Assembly (NCBI RefSeq): GCF_000963945.1
Contig: NZ_BAMW01000006.1
Location: forward strand, 62,001 to 126,000
Direction: 5' to 3'
DNA length: 64,000 nucleotides
From: Acetobacter indonesiensis
GTDB lineage: Bacteria; Pseudomonadota; Alphaproteobacteria; Acetobacterales; Acetobacteraceae
The first letter of the stretch is position 1, and each line of letters begins with the position of its first letter. Made by a program: the position numbers and the translations under genes. This document shows, in pieces, positions 18,223 to 27,325 of this stretch. The notes under the pieces are model-generated. The model did not search any database, was not told where the DNA came from, and saw only the letters and a program-made list of their open reading frames with translations.

Positions 18223-20325
18223 TCAGCGTGCCTGACGGCGTGCAGCTTCCAGCACGGCTTCTGGTGTGAAGCCAAATTTGGTCATCAGTTTGTCCGCGGG
18301 GGCAGAGGCGCCAAATCCGCGCATGGCAATGATTTCACCTGTAAACCCTGTATAGCGGTCCCAGCCGATGGCAGAGGCAGCTTCGATAGCCACGCGGCCT
18401 GTTACGGATGGGGGCAGAACGCTGTCACGGTAGTCCTTGGGCTGGGCTTCAAACAGTTCCCAGCTTGGCATGGACACAACGCGTGCCGGGATACCGTCCT
18501 TGCTAAGGGCTTCATAGGCAGACACAGCCAAAGACAATTCACTGCCTGAAGCAATCAGAATGACTTTTGGCGTTTCCGCACTGTCAGCCAGAACATAAGC
18601 ACCCTTGGCAACGCCTGCCGCAGAAGCATAGCGGCTGCGGTCAAGTGTTGGCAGATTCTGACGGCTGAGTGCCAGTGCCACCGGCCCATCCTGCTTGGCA
18701 ATCAGGAACCGCCATGCTTCCGCTACTTCGTTTGCATCGCCGGGGCGAATGGTGGTCATACCCGGTGTGGCGCGAAGCTGGACAAGCTGTTCAATAGGCT
18801 GGTGGGTTGGCCCGTCTTCGCCCACGCCAATGGAATCATGCGTAAACACGTAGGTGACAGGCTGATTCATAAGGGCAGCCAGACGAATGGGGGCCTTCAT
18901 GTAATCAGAGAAAATCAGGAAGCCAGCGCAGAACGGACGCAGGCCATACAGCGCCATGCCATTCACAATCGCGCCCATGGCATGTTCACGCACACCGAAG
19001 TGGAAATTACGACCCGCGTAGGACCCATTCCATTCTTTAGGCTGGAAGCTTTCTTCGCCTTTCAGAAGGGTTTTGGTGGACGGTGCAAGGTCAGCAGAAC
19101 CGCCGAGCAGCCAAGGCAGACGCCCCGCAACAGCATTCAGCACCTCGCCAGAGCTTGCACGGGATGCAATGCCTTTTTCGCTGGCGTCATAGGTGGGAAT
19201 ATCGGCGTCCCAACCATCCGGCAGTGTGCCAGCAAAAATGGCATCCAGTTCAGCTGCTTCTGTAGGGTAGCTTTTGCGGTAGTCGGCGAACAGTTTTTCC
19301 CACGTGGCACGGGCAGTTGCCCCGCGCGCGCCAAGGCCCTGTTGCATGTGGTCAAGAACACCATCGGGCACGTAGAAGCTTTTATCTTCCGGCCAGCCAT
19401 AGGCTTTTTTGGTAGCGCAGATTTCTTCAGCACCCAGCGGTTCACCATGCGCAGCGGCTGTACCAGCTTTCTTGGGTGATCCCCACGCAATGACTGAATG
19501 AACCAGAATAAAGGTTGGCCGCGTGGTTTCTGCCTTGGCCTGCGCCAGCAGGTCTTTCAGGGCAGCGGTGTCGTTGGCATCTTTTAGTTCAAGCACCTGC
19601 CAGCCGTAAGCGGCAAACCGTTCGGCCACATTTTCGGTCAGGGCAATGTCTGTTGACCCTTCGATGGAGATGCGGTTGGCATCATACATCCAGATCAGAT
19701 TACCAAGCTTCAGATGCCCTGCGGTAGAGGCAGCCTCGCTGGAAATACCTTCCATCATGTCTCCATCCCCACACAGAGTGTAGACATGGTGGCTGAACAG
19801 ATCGAACCCCGGCTTGTTATACCGTGCGGCCAGCCACTTTTCAGCCATGGCCATACCAACGGAATTGCCACAGCCCTGACCCAACGGGCCGGTTGTGGTT
19901 TCAACGCCTGTGGTGTGTCCGTATTCCGGGTGGCCCGGCGTCTTGGAATCAAGCTGGCGGAACTGTTGCAGGTCTTCCAGCGTCAGGGCGGGTTCGTTCG
20001 TAACCTTACCGTTCTTTACCTGACGCACACCGGCCAGATAAATCAGGGAATAGATCAGCATGGAGGCATGGCCGATAGACAGCACAAAGCGGTCACGGTT
20101 GGGCCATAGAGGGTCTGCGGGGTCGTAGTTCAGCACATCCTGCCATAGGGTGTAGGCAACAGGTGCCAGCGCCATGGCCGTGCCGGGGTGGCCTGAATTC
20201 GCTTTCTGTACGCCATCCATGGAAAGGGTGCGGATGGTGTTGATGCACAGGTTATCGAGACTGGCCGTCCCGCCGGCTTCCGCACCAGATGGTGCGCGGA
20301 GAGGGGTGGGAAATGAGGCACGCAT
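18223..20325 (-). CDS. tkt: Transketolase
   Basis: A 700-residue thiamine-diphosphate enzyme, the usual transketolase length. The ATG follows GGAGG. The N-terminal domain has NSGHPGTAMALAP, IGHASMLIYSL, and the ThDP motif GDGDMMEG with N in YDANRIS. The middle domain has HFGVREHAMGAI (the catalytic Glu) and THDSIGVGEDGPTHQP. It moves a glycolaldehyde unit between xylulose 5-phosphate and ribose 5- or erythrose 4-phosphate. It is the first gene of the sugar-phosphate block, so the promoter for the block is probably in the 560 bases upstream. Confidence 0.97.
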   Translation of the reverse strand: MRASFPTPLRAPSGAEAGGTASLDNLCINTIRTLSMDGVQKANSGHPGTAMALAPVAYTLWQDVLNYDPADPLWPNRDRFVLSIGHASMLIYSLIYLAGVRQVKNGKVTNEPALTLEDLQQFRQLDSKTPGHPEYGHTTGVETTTGPLGQGCGNSVGMAMAEKWLAARYNKPGFDLFSHHVYTLCGDGDMMEGISSEAASTAGHLKLGNLIWMYDANRISIEGSTDIALTENVAERFAAYGWQVLELKDANDTAALKDLLAQAKAETTRPTFILVHSVIAWGSPKKAGTAAAHGEPLGAEEICATKKAYGWPEDKSFYVPDGVLDHMQQGLGARGATARATWEKLFADYRKSYPTEAAELDAIFAGTLPDGWDADIPTYDASEKGIASRASSGEVLNAVAGRLPWLLGGSADLAPSTKTLLKGEESFQPKEWNGSYAGRNFHFGVREHAMGAIVNGMALYGLRPFCAGFLIFSDYMKAPIRLAALMNQPVTYVFTHDSIGVGEDGPTHQPIEQLVQLRATPGMTTIRPGDANEVAEAWRFLIAKQDGPVALALSRQNLPTLDRSRYASAAGVAKGAYVLADSAETPKVILIASGSELSLAVSAYEALSKDGIPARVVSMPSWELFEAQPKDYRDSVLPPSVTGRVAIEAASAIGWDRYTGFTGEIIAMRGFGASAPADKLMTKFGFTPEAVLEAARRQAR

Positions 20326-20887
20326 GCTAACCTATCCTCCAGAATGGGCGTATTCCGGCCCGAAAACAGTCGGGAACCAGTGGCTGCTTTCCCATCGAAA
20401 GCTGCGTCTGGCTCCGCCAAGGTCCCGCACATTCACACGGTCCGGCGCTCCTCGGCAAGAGAGCAGAGACAATCTGATCGCCCCGGATGCCAGAAAGGCA
20501 GAATGGGGCGCGTGTCTAACGCCTGAAAAGTCGGCTTGGCTGCATAGGGGCAGGCAGATATTCCATCAGGGGGTGTTCACCCTGTTTGTGATTACAAACG
20601 ACACCGAGATGTAAGGACAGGCACGGTTCGGCTTGGTTTTTCAGGCGATAGACAGTGAGTGGGCCCTTCTGAAAGCTCGCAGATACAGAGCCTTCACATC
20701 CTCGTGACTGGCGAATTGCTAGACCATATGGCGGAATTGTCAGAGGCTAAATCAAAGGAAACGGTGCACAGGTTCGGGCGTTTGCGGTATAGATGTTTGA
20801 AAGACATAGCGCGGCCGTTCTTTCGGGACTGCTCAGAATGGGTCTGCTGCGTAAGTCGTAAACCATTATATTTTCCGGAGGTTGGCC
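20326..20887. other. Divergent intergenic region, 562 bases
   Basis: This separates tkt (minus) from the ankyrin gene (plus). It must hold both promoters. Short frames here lack ribosome sites and recognisable products. I see no riboswitch fold or tRNA. Confidence 0.45.
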
Positions 20888-21460
20888 ATGACAGAGGTTT
20901 CTTCTCAGGACCCCCGTTTTCAGGATGCCACACCTGCTGGCGCGGATGCAGCCGCTGGTGGGTTTACGCAGCAGCAGATTGAAGCTCTGTTTGTTAATGC
21001 GGCGCGCGAGGGCGATGCGGAACTGCTCAGCAGTTTTCTGGATGCCGGAATGGACCCTAACCTGCGTGCTGAAAAGGGTTATACGCCGCTTATTCTGGCG
21101 TCCTATAATGGGTACGTTGATGCGGTTGCCCTTCTGCTGGCGCGCGGTGCCCAGCCAGATCTACAGGATGAAAAAGGGGCGACGGCTCTCGCAGGTGTTG
21201 CGTTCAAGGGTAATCTTGCCATAGCTCGGCTGCTGCTGGATGCCGGGGCAGGGGTTGATGTGCCGAACAGTGTTGGCCGTACGCCATTAATGTTTGCAGT
21301 GATGTTTGGCCGTGACGATATGGCCAAACTGTTGCTGAAAGCCGGAGCAAGCCCAACACGCCGCGATGGGGAAAACCTGAACGCACTTGATCTGGCGCAT
21401 CGGCAGGGGAACACGGTGCTGACGGCCCTGATGAAGGAAGACACCCGCGCCGCATCCTGA
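20888..21460 (+). CDS. Ankyrin-repeat protein
   Basis: A 190-residue protein with about four to five ankyrin repeats: EKGYTPLILASYNGYVDAVA, EKGATALAGVAFKGNLAIA, VGRTPLMFAVMFGRDDMA and GENLNALDLAHRQGNT, each with the TPLxxA and LLxxGA pattern. The ATG at 20888 has GGAGGT five bases upstream. No signal peptide or membrane segment is seen, so it is cytosolic. Ankyrin repeats mediate protein binding; partners are unknown. A strong terminator follows about 90 bases later, so it is probably a single-gene unit. Confidence 0.93.
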   Translation: MTEVSSQDPRFQDATPAGADAAAGGFTQQQIEALFVNAAREGDAELLSSFLDAGMDPNLRAEKGYTPLILASYNGYVDAVALLLARGAQPDLQDEKGATALAGVAFKGNLAIARLLLDAGAGVDVPNSVGRTPLMFAVMFGRDDMAKLLLKAGASPTRRDGENLNALDLAHRQGNTVLTALMKEDTRAAS

Positions 21461-21548
21461 TGCGGACGAAATCTGCGCGAGTGGTTGAAAAGCCAGCCAT
21501 GCCGTGAGTCAGGGTTTTCAGGTGCTGGTGCATCGGTTAGGGAAAGTA

Positions 21549-21582
21549 AGGCGGCCTGAATGGAGGGCCGCCTGTTTTTTTT
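21549..21582 (+). terminator. Rho-independent terminator after the ankyrin gene
   Basis: AGGCGGCC at 21549-21556 pairs with GGCCGCCT at 21566-21573, followed by a run of eight T after one G. Confidence 0.9.
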
Positions 21583-21596
21583 GCGGATAGGTCAGC

Positions 21597-22664
21597 ATGA
21601 GCCGTTTCTGGAGCCCCCTTGTTCATACACTGACACCCTATGTGCCGGGTGAGCAGCCAAAGCTGACTAATCTGATCAAGCTGAACACAAATGAATCACC
21701 GTACGGGCCATCACCGCGGGCGCTTCAGGCTATGCGTGATGCCGCAGATGACACCATGCGCCTGTACCCCGATCCGGAAGCGGCGGCCCTGCGTGCTGCA
21801 CTGGCAAAGCGGGTCGGGTTAACACCTGATTGCGTCTTTGTCGGGAACGGATCGGATGAAGTGCTGGCCCATGCGTTTCAGGCTCTTTTCGGGCATGGTG
21901 ATCCCCTCCTTTTCCCGGATGTGACCTACAGTTTCTATACGGTTTATTGCGGTCTGTACGGTCTGCCTTACAGGCAAGTGCCCCTGACGCCGGATATGCG
22001 TATTCAGGTGGAAGACTACACAGGCCCCTGTAGCGGTGTGGTGGTGGCTAACCCGAATGCACCGACCGGTATTGCGCTCGGTCTGGACGACATCAAACGT
22101 CTGCTGGAAATGCACCCGGATCGTGTGGTGCTGGTGGATGAAGCCTATGTGGATTTCGGGGCTGACAGCGCGGTCACGCTGGTGGCTGATTATCCCAATC
22201 TGCTGGTGGTGCAGACTTTCTCCAAATCGCGTGCGCTGGCTGGCTTGCGCGTAGGGTTTGCGTTTGGTCAGCCTGATCTGATTGAAGCCTTGGTGCGGGT
22301 AAAAGACAGCTTTAATTCCTATCCGTTAGACCGTATTGCCCAAGCAGGGGCCACCGCCGCTGTTGAGGACGAGGAATGGTTCCAGAAGTCGGTGCAGAAG
22401 GTCATTGCGTCCCGCACGGCATTGGCGTCTGGCTTGCAGGCTCTGGGGTTTGAGGTCTTGCCTTCGCAGGCCAATTTTGTGTATATTCACCATGCTGATC
22501 GCGATGCGGCAGAACTGGCGGCCAACCTGCGGGAACGCGCCATTATTGTCCGGCATCTGCGTGGGGCACGCACAGCGTCGTGGCTGCGTATCACGGTCGG
22601 AACCGACCAGCAGTGCGATAAGTTGCTCTCAGCACTGCGGGATATCCTGCGCCGCAACACCTGA
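21597..22664 (+). CDS. hisC: Histidinol-phosphate aminotransferase (HisC)
   Basis: A 355-residue fold-type I PLP aminotransferase. The start [16 protein letters not shown] is typical of His[35 protein letters not shown] and the PLP lysine in [18 protein letters not shown] follow in order. The C-terminus has the SWLRITVGT segment that holds the carboxylate-binding Arg. It converts imidazole-acetol phosphate to histidinol phosphate with glutamate. Isolated hisC genes also serve tyrosine or phenylalanine synthesis, so the exact role is open. It stands alone between an upstream terminator and a small gene. Confidence 0.94.
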   Translation: MSRFWSPLVHTLTPYVPGEQPKLTNLIKLNTNESPYGPSPRALQAMRDAADDTMRLYPDPEAAALRAALAKRVGLTPDCVFVGNGSDEVLAHAFQALFGHGDPLLFPDVTYSFYTVYCGLYGLPYRQVPLTPDMRIQVEDYTGPCSGVVVANPNAPTGIALGLDDIKRLLEMHPDRVVLVDEAYVDFGADSAVTLVADYPNLLVVQTFSKSRALAGLRVGFAFGQPDLIEALVRVKDSFNSYPLDRIAQAGATAAVEDEEWFQKSVQKVIASRTALASGLQALGFEVLPSQANFVYIHHADRDAAELAANLRERAIIVRHLRGARTASWLRITVGTDQQCDKLLSALRDILRRNT

Positions 22665-22839
22665 AGAAGCTTTCTCTGCCTTCGGCTTTCTGTGGGCAGA
22701 AAACGTGTGTGCTCTCTGCATTTTTTATCAGGATAAGTTTTTCTCACTCCGTCTGTGGGCGGAGGGAGGCGTGTATTGATTGTATGCCCCGTGCGGCGTG
22801 ATGCCGTCTGGTGGTTTTTTGAGGATTGGAGTTCAACCC

Positions 22840-23106
22840 ATGCGTGCATTTCATGGTCAGCTTTCTGATAATCAGCCCATCCGCCGCAATCTGGCTGAAA
22901 AGCAGAAGCAACTGCGTGACCTGAAAGAAACTCTGGCATCCATGAAGTCTCATACTTCTCCAGCGCTTAAGGAAAGTGTGCGCAAGCGTATTGCACAGCT
23001 TGAGGCCGAAGTGGCGGCCGCACCCGCGTTGAAGTCACGCGCTAAACCTGCCGCGGCCCGAAATGGAGCCGGTACACAGGCTCGTCGTCCTGTCCGCCCG
23101 CGGTAA
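22840..23106 (+). CDS. Small basic coiled-coil protein (88 aa)
   Basis: From the ATG at 22840, with GGAG about nine bases before, the protein has an N-terminal FHGQLSDNQPIRRNL, a heptad-like helical middle (EKQKQLRDLKETLASMK ... KRIAQLEAEVAA) and an Arg/Pro/Ala-rich basic tail. It has no signal peptide. This is a likely coiled-coil oligomer that could bind nucleic acid through its tail, but I do not recognise the family. A perfect 13-base-pair hairpin lies just after its stop. Codon use agrees with a real gene. Confidence 0.7.
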   Translation: MRAFHGQLSDNQPIRRNLAEKQKQLRDLKETLASMKSHTSPALKESVRKRIAQLEAEVAAAPALKSRAKPAAARNGAGTQARRPVRPR

Positions 23107-23119
23107 GCAGGACAATTTA

Positions 23120-23154
23120 CACGAGGTCGCATTTTACCCTCATGCGACCTCGTG
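23120..23154. terminator. Perfect 13-bp hairpin after the coiled-coil gene
   Basis: CACGAGGTCGCAT at 23120-23132 and its exact complement at 23142-23154 enclose nine bases. No T run follows on either side, so termination efficiency is doubtful. Confidence 0.55.
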
Positions 23155-23263
23155 ATATGTAGCGGGCGACTCTACCGTAACAGCGCTTTTGCGTCAGGTA
23201 GGGATTACGGATCGTCTGCCGGTCAGGCATTGCCTATAAGTGCGGGAAGCAGGGAGTTGAGCG

Positions 23264-24322
23264 ATGGCCGGAACCACCTCATCCGCTATGCCTGATCTGA
23301 TTTCCGAAGGCGGCACCCGGCTGCGTGATGGTCTGATCTGGGCCATTTTCTGCCGTCCCGGCCAAGACCCCATTGAACTTGATCGTGATATTGTTGGCCA
23401 ACGGCTTGAAACCGGCAGTTTCCCGCTGGAGTATGCCAGCATGCAAGGGTGGGCGTGGTTCCACTTCGATATCGTGCATACGCTGTCGCGCGCGCAGATA
23501 GAAAGCATACCCTCTCTTCCTGAAGAAGTCAGGCAAGTCCTGACCAACCTTGAACGCAGTATCCGCCTGGATAGTGAGGAAGATACCGTTTTCGGCGCTC
23601 TTCCTGCCTTTGATGACACGACAACGGATGATGATCGCAATGTTACAGCGTGGCGGTTTGCGCTTCAGCCTGACCTGCTGATTACAACCCGTCGGCATCC
23701 GATCCCGGCTTTGGGTGTTGTGTTTCACGAACTTCAGCGCGGGTTGGTGCCGCGGTCTCCGGCCAATCTGGTTGACCGTGCGCTTCTTGAATTTGCAGAT
23801 ACCTTGCGCCGTGATTTTGCGCGTCTGGATGATCAGCTTGATCGTGCGGAAGATGTGCTGCTGATGCTTGATCGAGATACGGATCTGGGCCGTATGAGCA
23901 GTCTGCTGGGTGTGGTCCGCCGACGTTCTACGGAGTTACGGCGTGTTCTGTCACCTGTTGACCGTATTTTCCGGGATGAAGAACTGGAACTGCCAGAGTG
24001 GGCCGAGGATGATCTGCGGGATCGCTCGCAACGTCAGGTTCATGCCGCACTGGACGATCTTCTGGCGTTGCAGGACCGTGCGCGTTCATTGCAGGACGAA
24101 CTGACCTCCAACCAGGCGGAAGAAACCAACAGACGTCTGTACATCGTTTCTGTCGGCACCACATTGATGCTTCCCGCCACATTTATTACCGGCTTCTTCG
24201 GGATGAATACGGGTGGCATGTTTCTGACAGATGGATCATGGGGCACGGTAGAGGCTGGTGTTCTGTGCTTTATCATCATGTTGGGCACATGGTTTGTGCT
24301 GAAACTGACCAAGCTGCTTTAG
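23264..24322 (+). CDS. CorA/ZntB-family divalent cation transporter
   Basis: A 352-residue protein with a long cytosolic N-terminal domain, rich in acidic and helical segments (DRAEDVLLMLDRDTDLGRM), and two C-terminal membrane helices. The loop signature GMN sits in FITGFFGMNTGGM near residue 310, and the last helix is GVLCFIIMLGTWFVL. The acidic N-terminal half and the transporter length resemble ZntB (zinc) as much as CorA (Mg2+, Co2+), so substrate is not fixed. GGGAG precedes the ATG. Confidence 0.92.
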   Translation: MAGTTSSAMPDLISEGGTRLRDGLIWAIFCRPGQDPIELDRDIVGQRLETGSFPLEYASMQGWAWFHFDIVHTLSRAQIESIPSLPEEVRQVLTNLERSIRLDSEEDTVFGALPAFDDTTTDDDRNVTAWRFALQPDLLITTRRHPIPALGVVFHELQRGLVPRSPANLVDRALLEFADTLRRDFARLDDQLDRAEDVLLMLDRDTDLGRMSSLLGVVRRRSTELRRVLSPVDRIFRDEELELPEWAEDDLRDRSQRQVHAALDDLLALQDRARSLQDELTSNQAEETNRRLYIVSVGTTLMLPATFITGFFGMNTGGMFLTDGSWGTVEAGVLCFIIMLGTWFVLKLTKLL

Positions 24323-24672
24323 GTTTGGGTTGTCCTGACGGATTCTGGCAGGACTGTGGTGGAAGAAGATCCTTTCGGAAAAGCTTAATACTCTTTTTCC
24401 GGCGGGATGTTCTGGCGTGGGAGGTAACATCATTAAATCCAAACGCGATGAGTGTTATTTAATTTCAAACATAATATAATAATTTGAAGCGTTGCGGAAA
24501 TCCTAGAATTTTCTATGGCTGACTCTTGTCAGTTCTCTCTTAAACAACCGGTAAAGCCGGGTCGGTCTATAGAACAGCCTGAGTGACTCTTTTATGAAAT
24601 CCCGCAGGGGGTAGGTGAAAAGCCGGAAAATCCGCGCTTAATACGGGCATCGCAACTCATATCGTGGTTCCC
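24323..24672. other. Intergenic region upstream of the phosphate transporter
   Basis: About 350 bases, with an AT-rich part at 24430-24520 that probably holds the promoter of the pit gene. No gene or riboswitch is recognised. Whether it has a Pho box could not be judged by eye. Confidence 0.45.
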
Positions 24673-26028
24673 ATGCTTCATTTTGCTCCGTATTCGGCGC
24701 TTTCCATTCTGGCACTGGCCACCTGCTTTCTGCTGGTGTGTGTGTTTGAATTTGTTAACGGCTTTCATGATACGGCCAACGCCGTAGCAACAGTTATCTA
24801 TACCCATTCTCTCAAGCCCAAGGTCGCGGTGATCTGGTCTGGCATGATGAACTTCATCGGGGTTCTGGCCGGCGGTATCAGTGTGGCTTACGGGCTTGTT
24901 GAACTGTTGCCGGCAGATGTTCTCTCTCCCCCTAACGGTGATCCTGCCGTGCCCATGCTGATTGCGCTGTTTGGAACGGCGTTGGCGTGGAACCTGTTTA
25001 CCTGGTGGTTTGGTATCCCGAACTCCAGTTCTCATTGCGTCATCGGCGCATTGATCGGGGTTGCGATTGGGGATGCGTTTCTGCATGCCCGTGGTCTGGG
25101 CAACAGTGTTGACTGGTCCCAAATCTGGAAAGTGCTGCGTGCACTGGCTATCTCACCTATTCTCGGTCTGGTCGGTGCGGGGCTGCTCTATACCGTCATG
25201 AAACTGGTGGTGAAGGACCCTGAACTGTATGTGCCACCGCAGGGTGAAAAACCGCCCCATAAATTTGTGCGTGGCCTGCTTATTCTGACCTGCACCGGCG
25301 TCAGCTTTTCCCATGGTAGCAATGACGGGCAGAAGAGCATTGGTCTGATCATGCTGACCATTATTGGTATTCTGCCAGCAACTTTTGCGCTTAGCCCCAA
25401 TGCTGCGCCGCATATTGCCCAGATTGCCCCGCAGGCTGTTATCGCCGCGCCGCTGATTGAGAAATATGACCACGATGGTCTGCGTGATGAAGCGATTGCG
25501 TCTGCTGCCCGTTTGCAGAATACGGATCCGGAAAAAGTCGTGCCATCCATGCTGCGCGCCGACATTTACGAAGTGATTGCTGGCCTGAAAGCAGTCAGCA
25601 ACAACGCAACAGCGTCTGCTGCTGAAAAGAAGACAGCCAAGGATATCAGCGCCACGCTGCGTCCCACAGTAGAATATGCACCATGGTGGGTGCGTCTGCT
25701 TAGTGCCCTTTGCTTGGGTCTGGGCACGATGATTGGGTACAAGCGCATTGTGCATACGTTGGGCGAGAAGATCGGTAATACGCATCTGACCCCGGCGCAG
25801 GGCGCATCGGCTGAACTGGTGGGCGCTGGTCTGATTGCGACGGCTGGCTACACAGGTCTGCCTGTTTCAACGACGCACATCATCACCGCAGGTATTGCGG
25901 GCACCATGATTGGCTCTGGCAGCGGCATCAATCCGAAGATGCTGACCAAAATTGCACTGGCCTGGATTTTCACCCTGCCAATCACCATCGCGATTGCGGC
26001 TACCCTGTTTTACGTCATGAGCATGTAA
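24673..26028 (+). CDS. pit: PitA-type inorganic phosphate transporter
   Basis: The 451-residue product has the two PiT repeats: FEFVNGFHDTANAVATVIYTH near the N-terminus and the matching GYTGLPVSTTHIITAGIAGTM near the C-terminus, with GIPNSSSHCVIGALIG and SFSHGSNDGQKSIGLIML between. About ten hydrophobic segments surround a polar central loop of about 110 residues. It moves metal-phosphate with protons across the inner membrane. I chose the ATG at 24673 because E. coli PitA also starts with MLH; an ATG three codons earlier is possible. A strong terminator follows. Confidence 0.95.
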   Translation: MLHFAPYSALSILALATCFLLVCVFEFVNGFHDTANAVATVIYTHSLKPKVAVIWSGMMNFIGVLAGGISVAYGLVELLPADVLSPPNGDPAVPMLIALFGTALAWNLFTWWFGIPNSSSHCVIGALIGVAIGDAFLHARGLGNSVDWSQIWKVLRALAISPILGLVGAGLLYTVMKLVVKDPELYVPPQGEKPPHKFVRGLLILTCTGVSFSHGSNDGQKSIGLIMLTIIGILPATFALSPNAAPHIAQIAPQAVIAAPLIEKYDHDGLRDEAIASAARLQNTDPEKVVPSMLRADIYEVIAGLKAVSNNATASAAEKKTAKDISATLRPTVEYAPWWVRLLSALCLGLGTMIGYKRIVHTLGEKIGNTHLTPAQGASAELVGAGLIATAGYTGLPVSTTHIITAGIAGTMIGSGSGINPKMLTKIALAWIFTLPITIAIAATLFYVMSM

Positions 26029-26060
26029 TCTGCTGATTACTGGCATATATGACTGAAAAG

Positions 26061-26094
26061 CCCCGCCTGTTTCATACAGGCGGGGTTTCTTTTT
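26061..26094 (+). terminator. Rho-independent terminator after pit
   Basis: CCCCGCCTGT at 26061-26070 pairs with ACAGGCGGGG at 26076-26085, with a five-base loop and TTTCTTTTT after it. Leading AA and trailing TT extend the stem. It separates pit from the opposed ynfA gene. Confidence 0.93.
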
Positions 26095-26125
26095 AGCTGG
26101 ATGACAGATGGAGTGAGGTGCGGCT

Positions 26126-26467
26126 TTACGCGCCAGCTCTGGGGGCTAGAAGAATGAGAAAAGCACCCAGAAGGCAAATGGCGGCTCCCACCAATTCCCA
26201 TTTATCGGGCGAGCGGCCTTCTACCAGACGCATCCAGAGCAAAGATGCCGTAATATAAACGCCACCATAGGCGGCGTAGGCGCGGCCAGCACTGTCGGTA
26301 TCAATACGTGTGAGCAGAAAAGCAAACACGATCAGACTTATCAGGCCGGGGACAAGCAGAAAGGCTGACCGGCCTTCTTTCAGCCAGAGCCAGACAGCAA
26401 AACAGCCTGCAATTTCCGCAAAACCAGCACCAAGATAAATGGCAAAGGTTTTCACAAATGCCATCAT
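26126..26467 (-). CDS. ynfA: YnfA/UPF0060-family small inner-membrane protein
   Basis: A 113-residue protein with four hydrophobic segments. The order [55 protein letters not shown] is typical of the family, which is related in fold to small multidrug resistance pumps. Its activity here is not known. It is 12 bases downstream of the ABC ATPase gene on the same strand, so it could share its transcript. Confidence 0.93.
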   Translation of the reverse strand: MMAFVKTFAIYLGAGFAEIAGCFAVWLWLKEGRSAFLLVPGLISLIVFAFLLTRIDTDSAGRAYAAYGGVYITASLLWMRLVEGRSPDKWELVGAAICLLGAFLILLAPRAGA

Positions 26468-26479
26468 TGTCTGTGTTCC

Positions 26480-27325
26480 TTAAGATGCTGCGGGAGTGGC
26501 TGTTGAAGCCTTATATGCCAGCATTACCTCTTTGGTCGGTCCATCCATATGAATTTGGCCAGCTTCCATCCAGATAAGCCGCGTGCACCATTTTTCCAGA
26601 ACATCCAAGGCATGGGACGTGATGACCAGAATATCCGTACCGTTGACGACCGAGGCCAGACGTTTTTCCGCACGTTCCTGAAAATGGAAGTCGCCAGCCA
26701 TGAACCATTCATCCATCAGCAAAATCTGGGGTGTCATGGTTGTGGCAATGCCAAATCCAAGCCTGATGCGCATGCCGGTGGAGTAAAGCCGTACGGGGAG
26801 GTCAAGGAAGGTCTCAAGCTGGGCAAAGCTTTCAACATTTTCTTCAAGCTGGCGGATCTGGGGGGTGGTCATACCCTTGTGGCGGCCCATCAGGGTGATG
26901 TTCTCCCGCCCTGTCAGTTCCTGATTCATGCCGGAATTGACGTCCAGCAAGGAGGCAACCTGACCATAAATATCAACATTGGGCGCATCAGGCATATAGA
27001 TGCCCGCCATGACACGCAGCAGGGTGGATTTGCCCGCACCATTGTGGCCAATCAGGCCAACACGTTCTCCCGCTTTGATAGAAAGGGAAACATTATCAAG
27101 CGCTTGAACCTGTACCGTCCCGCTTTCGCCGGGTTCAAGCTGAACCTGACCGCCTGTGCGCAGGGTGCGCGCGTTTGTCAGCACAGATTTACCGCGTTTC
27201 AGCAGCATTTTCTTGAGCGAGCGCGCACCACCATGGAAAATGGGGAAATTCAGCGACAGCTTGTCAATGATAATATGGGACGTGCCTTCTGGCACCCGTC
27301 GGGCGTGTATCAGCGTTTCATTCAT
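26480..27325 (-). CDS. ABC-2 exporter ATP-binding subunit (KpsT/Wzt/TagH type)
   Basis: About 281 aa. Walker A GHNGAGKST near residue 96, a Q-loop region, the short-form signature YSTGMRIRLGFGIAT, and Walker B ILLMDEWFMAGD mark the subfamily that exports capsule, O-antigen or teichoic-type polymers. There is no long C-terminal carbohydrate-binding domain. The start at 27325 overlaps the permease stop as ATGA. An internal Leu/Thr/Gly insert is seen before the Walker A (GGQVQLEPGESGTVQ). It forms the pump with the next gene. Confidence 0.93.
   Translation of the reverse strand: MNETLIHARRVPEGTSHIIIDKLSLNFPIFHGGARSLKKMLLKRGKSVLTNARTLRTGGQVQLEPGESGTVQVQALDNVSLSIKAGERVGLIGHNGAGKSTLLRVMAGIYMPDAPNVDIYGQVASLLDVNSGMNQELTGRENITLMGRHKGMTTPQIRQLEENVESFAQLETFLDLPVRLYSTGMRIRLGFGIATTMTPQILLMDEWFMAGDFHFQERAEKRLASVVNGTDILVITSHALDVLEKWCTRLIWMEAGQIHMDGPTKEVMLAYKASTATPAAS

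Noticed and set aside
20326-20887. Possible riboswitch or small RNA before tkt
   Set aside because: I found no convincing stem series or known consensus in this stretch.
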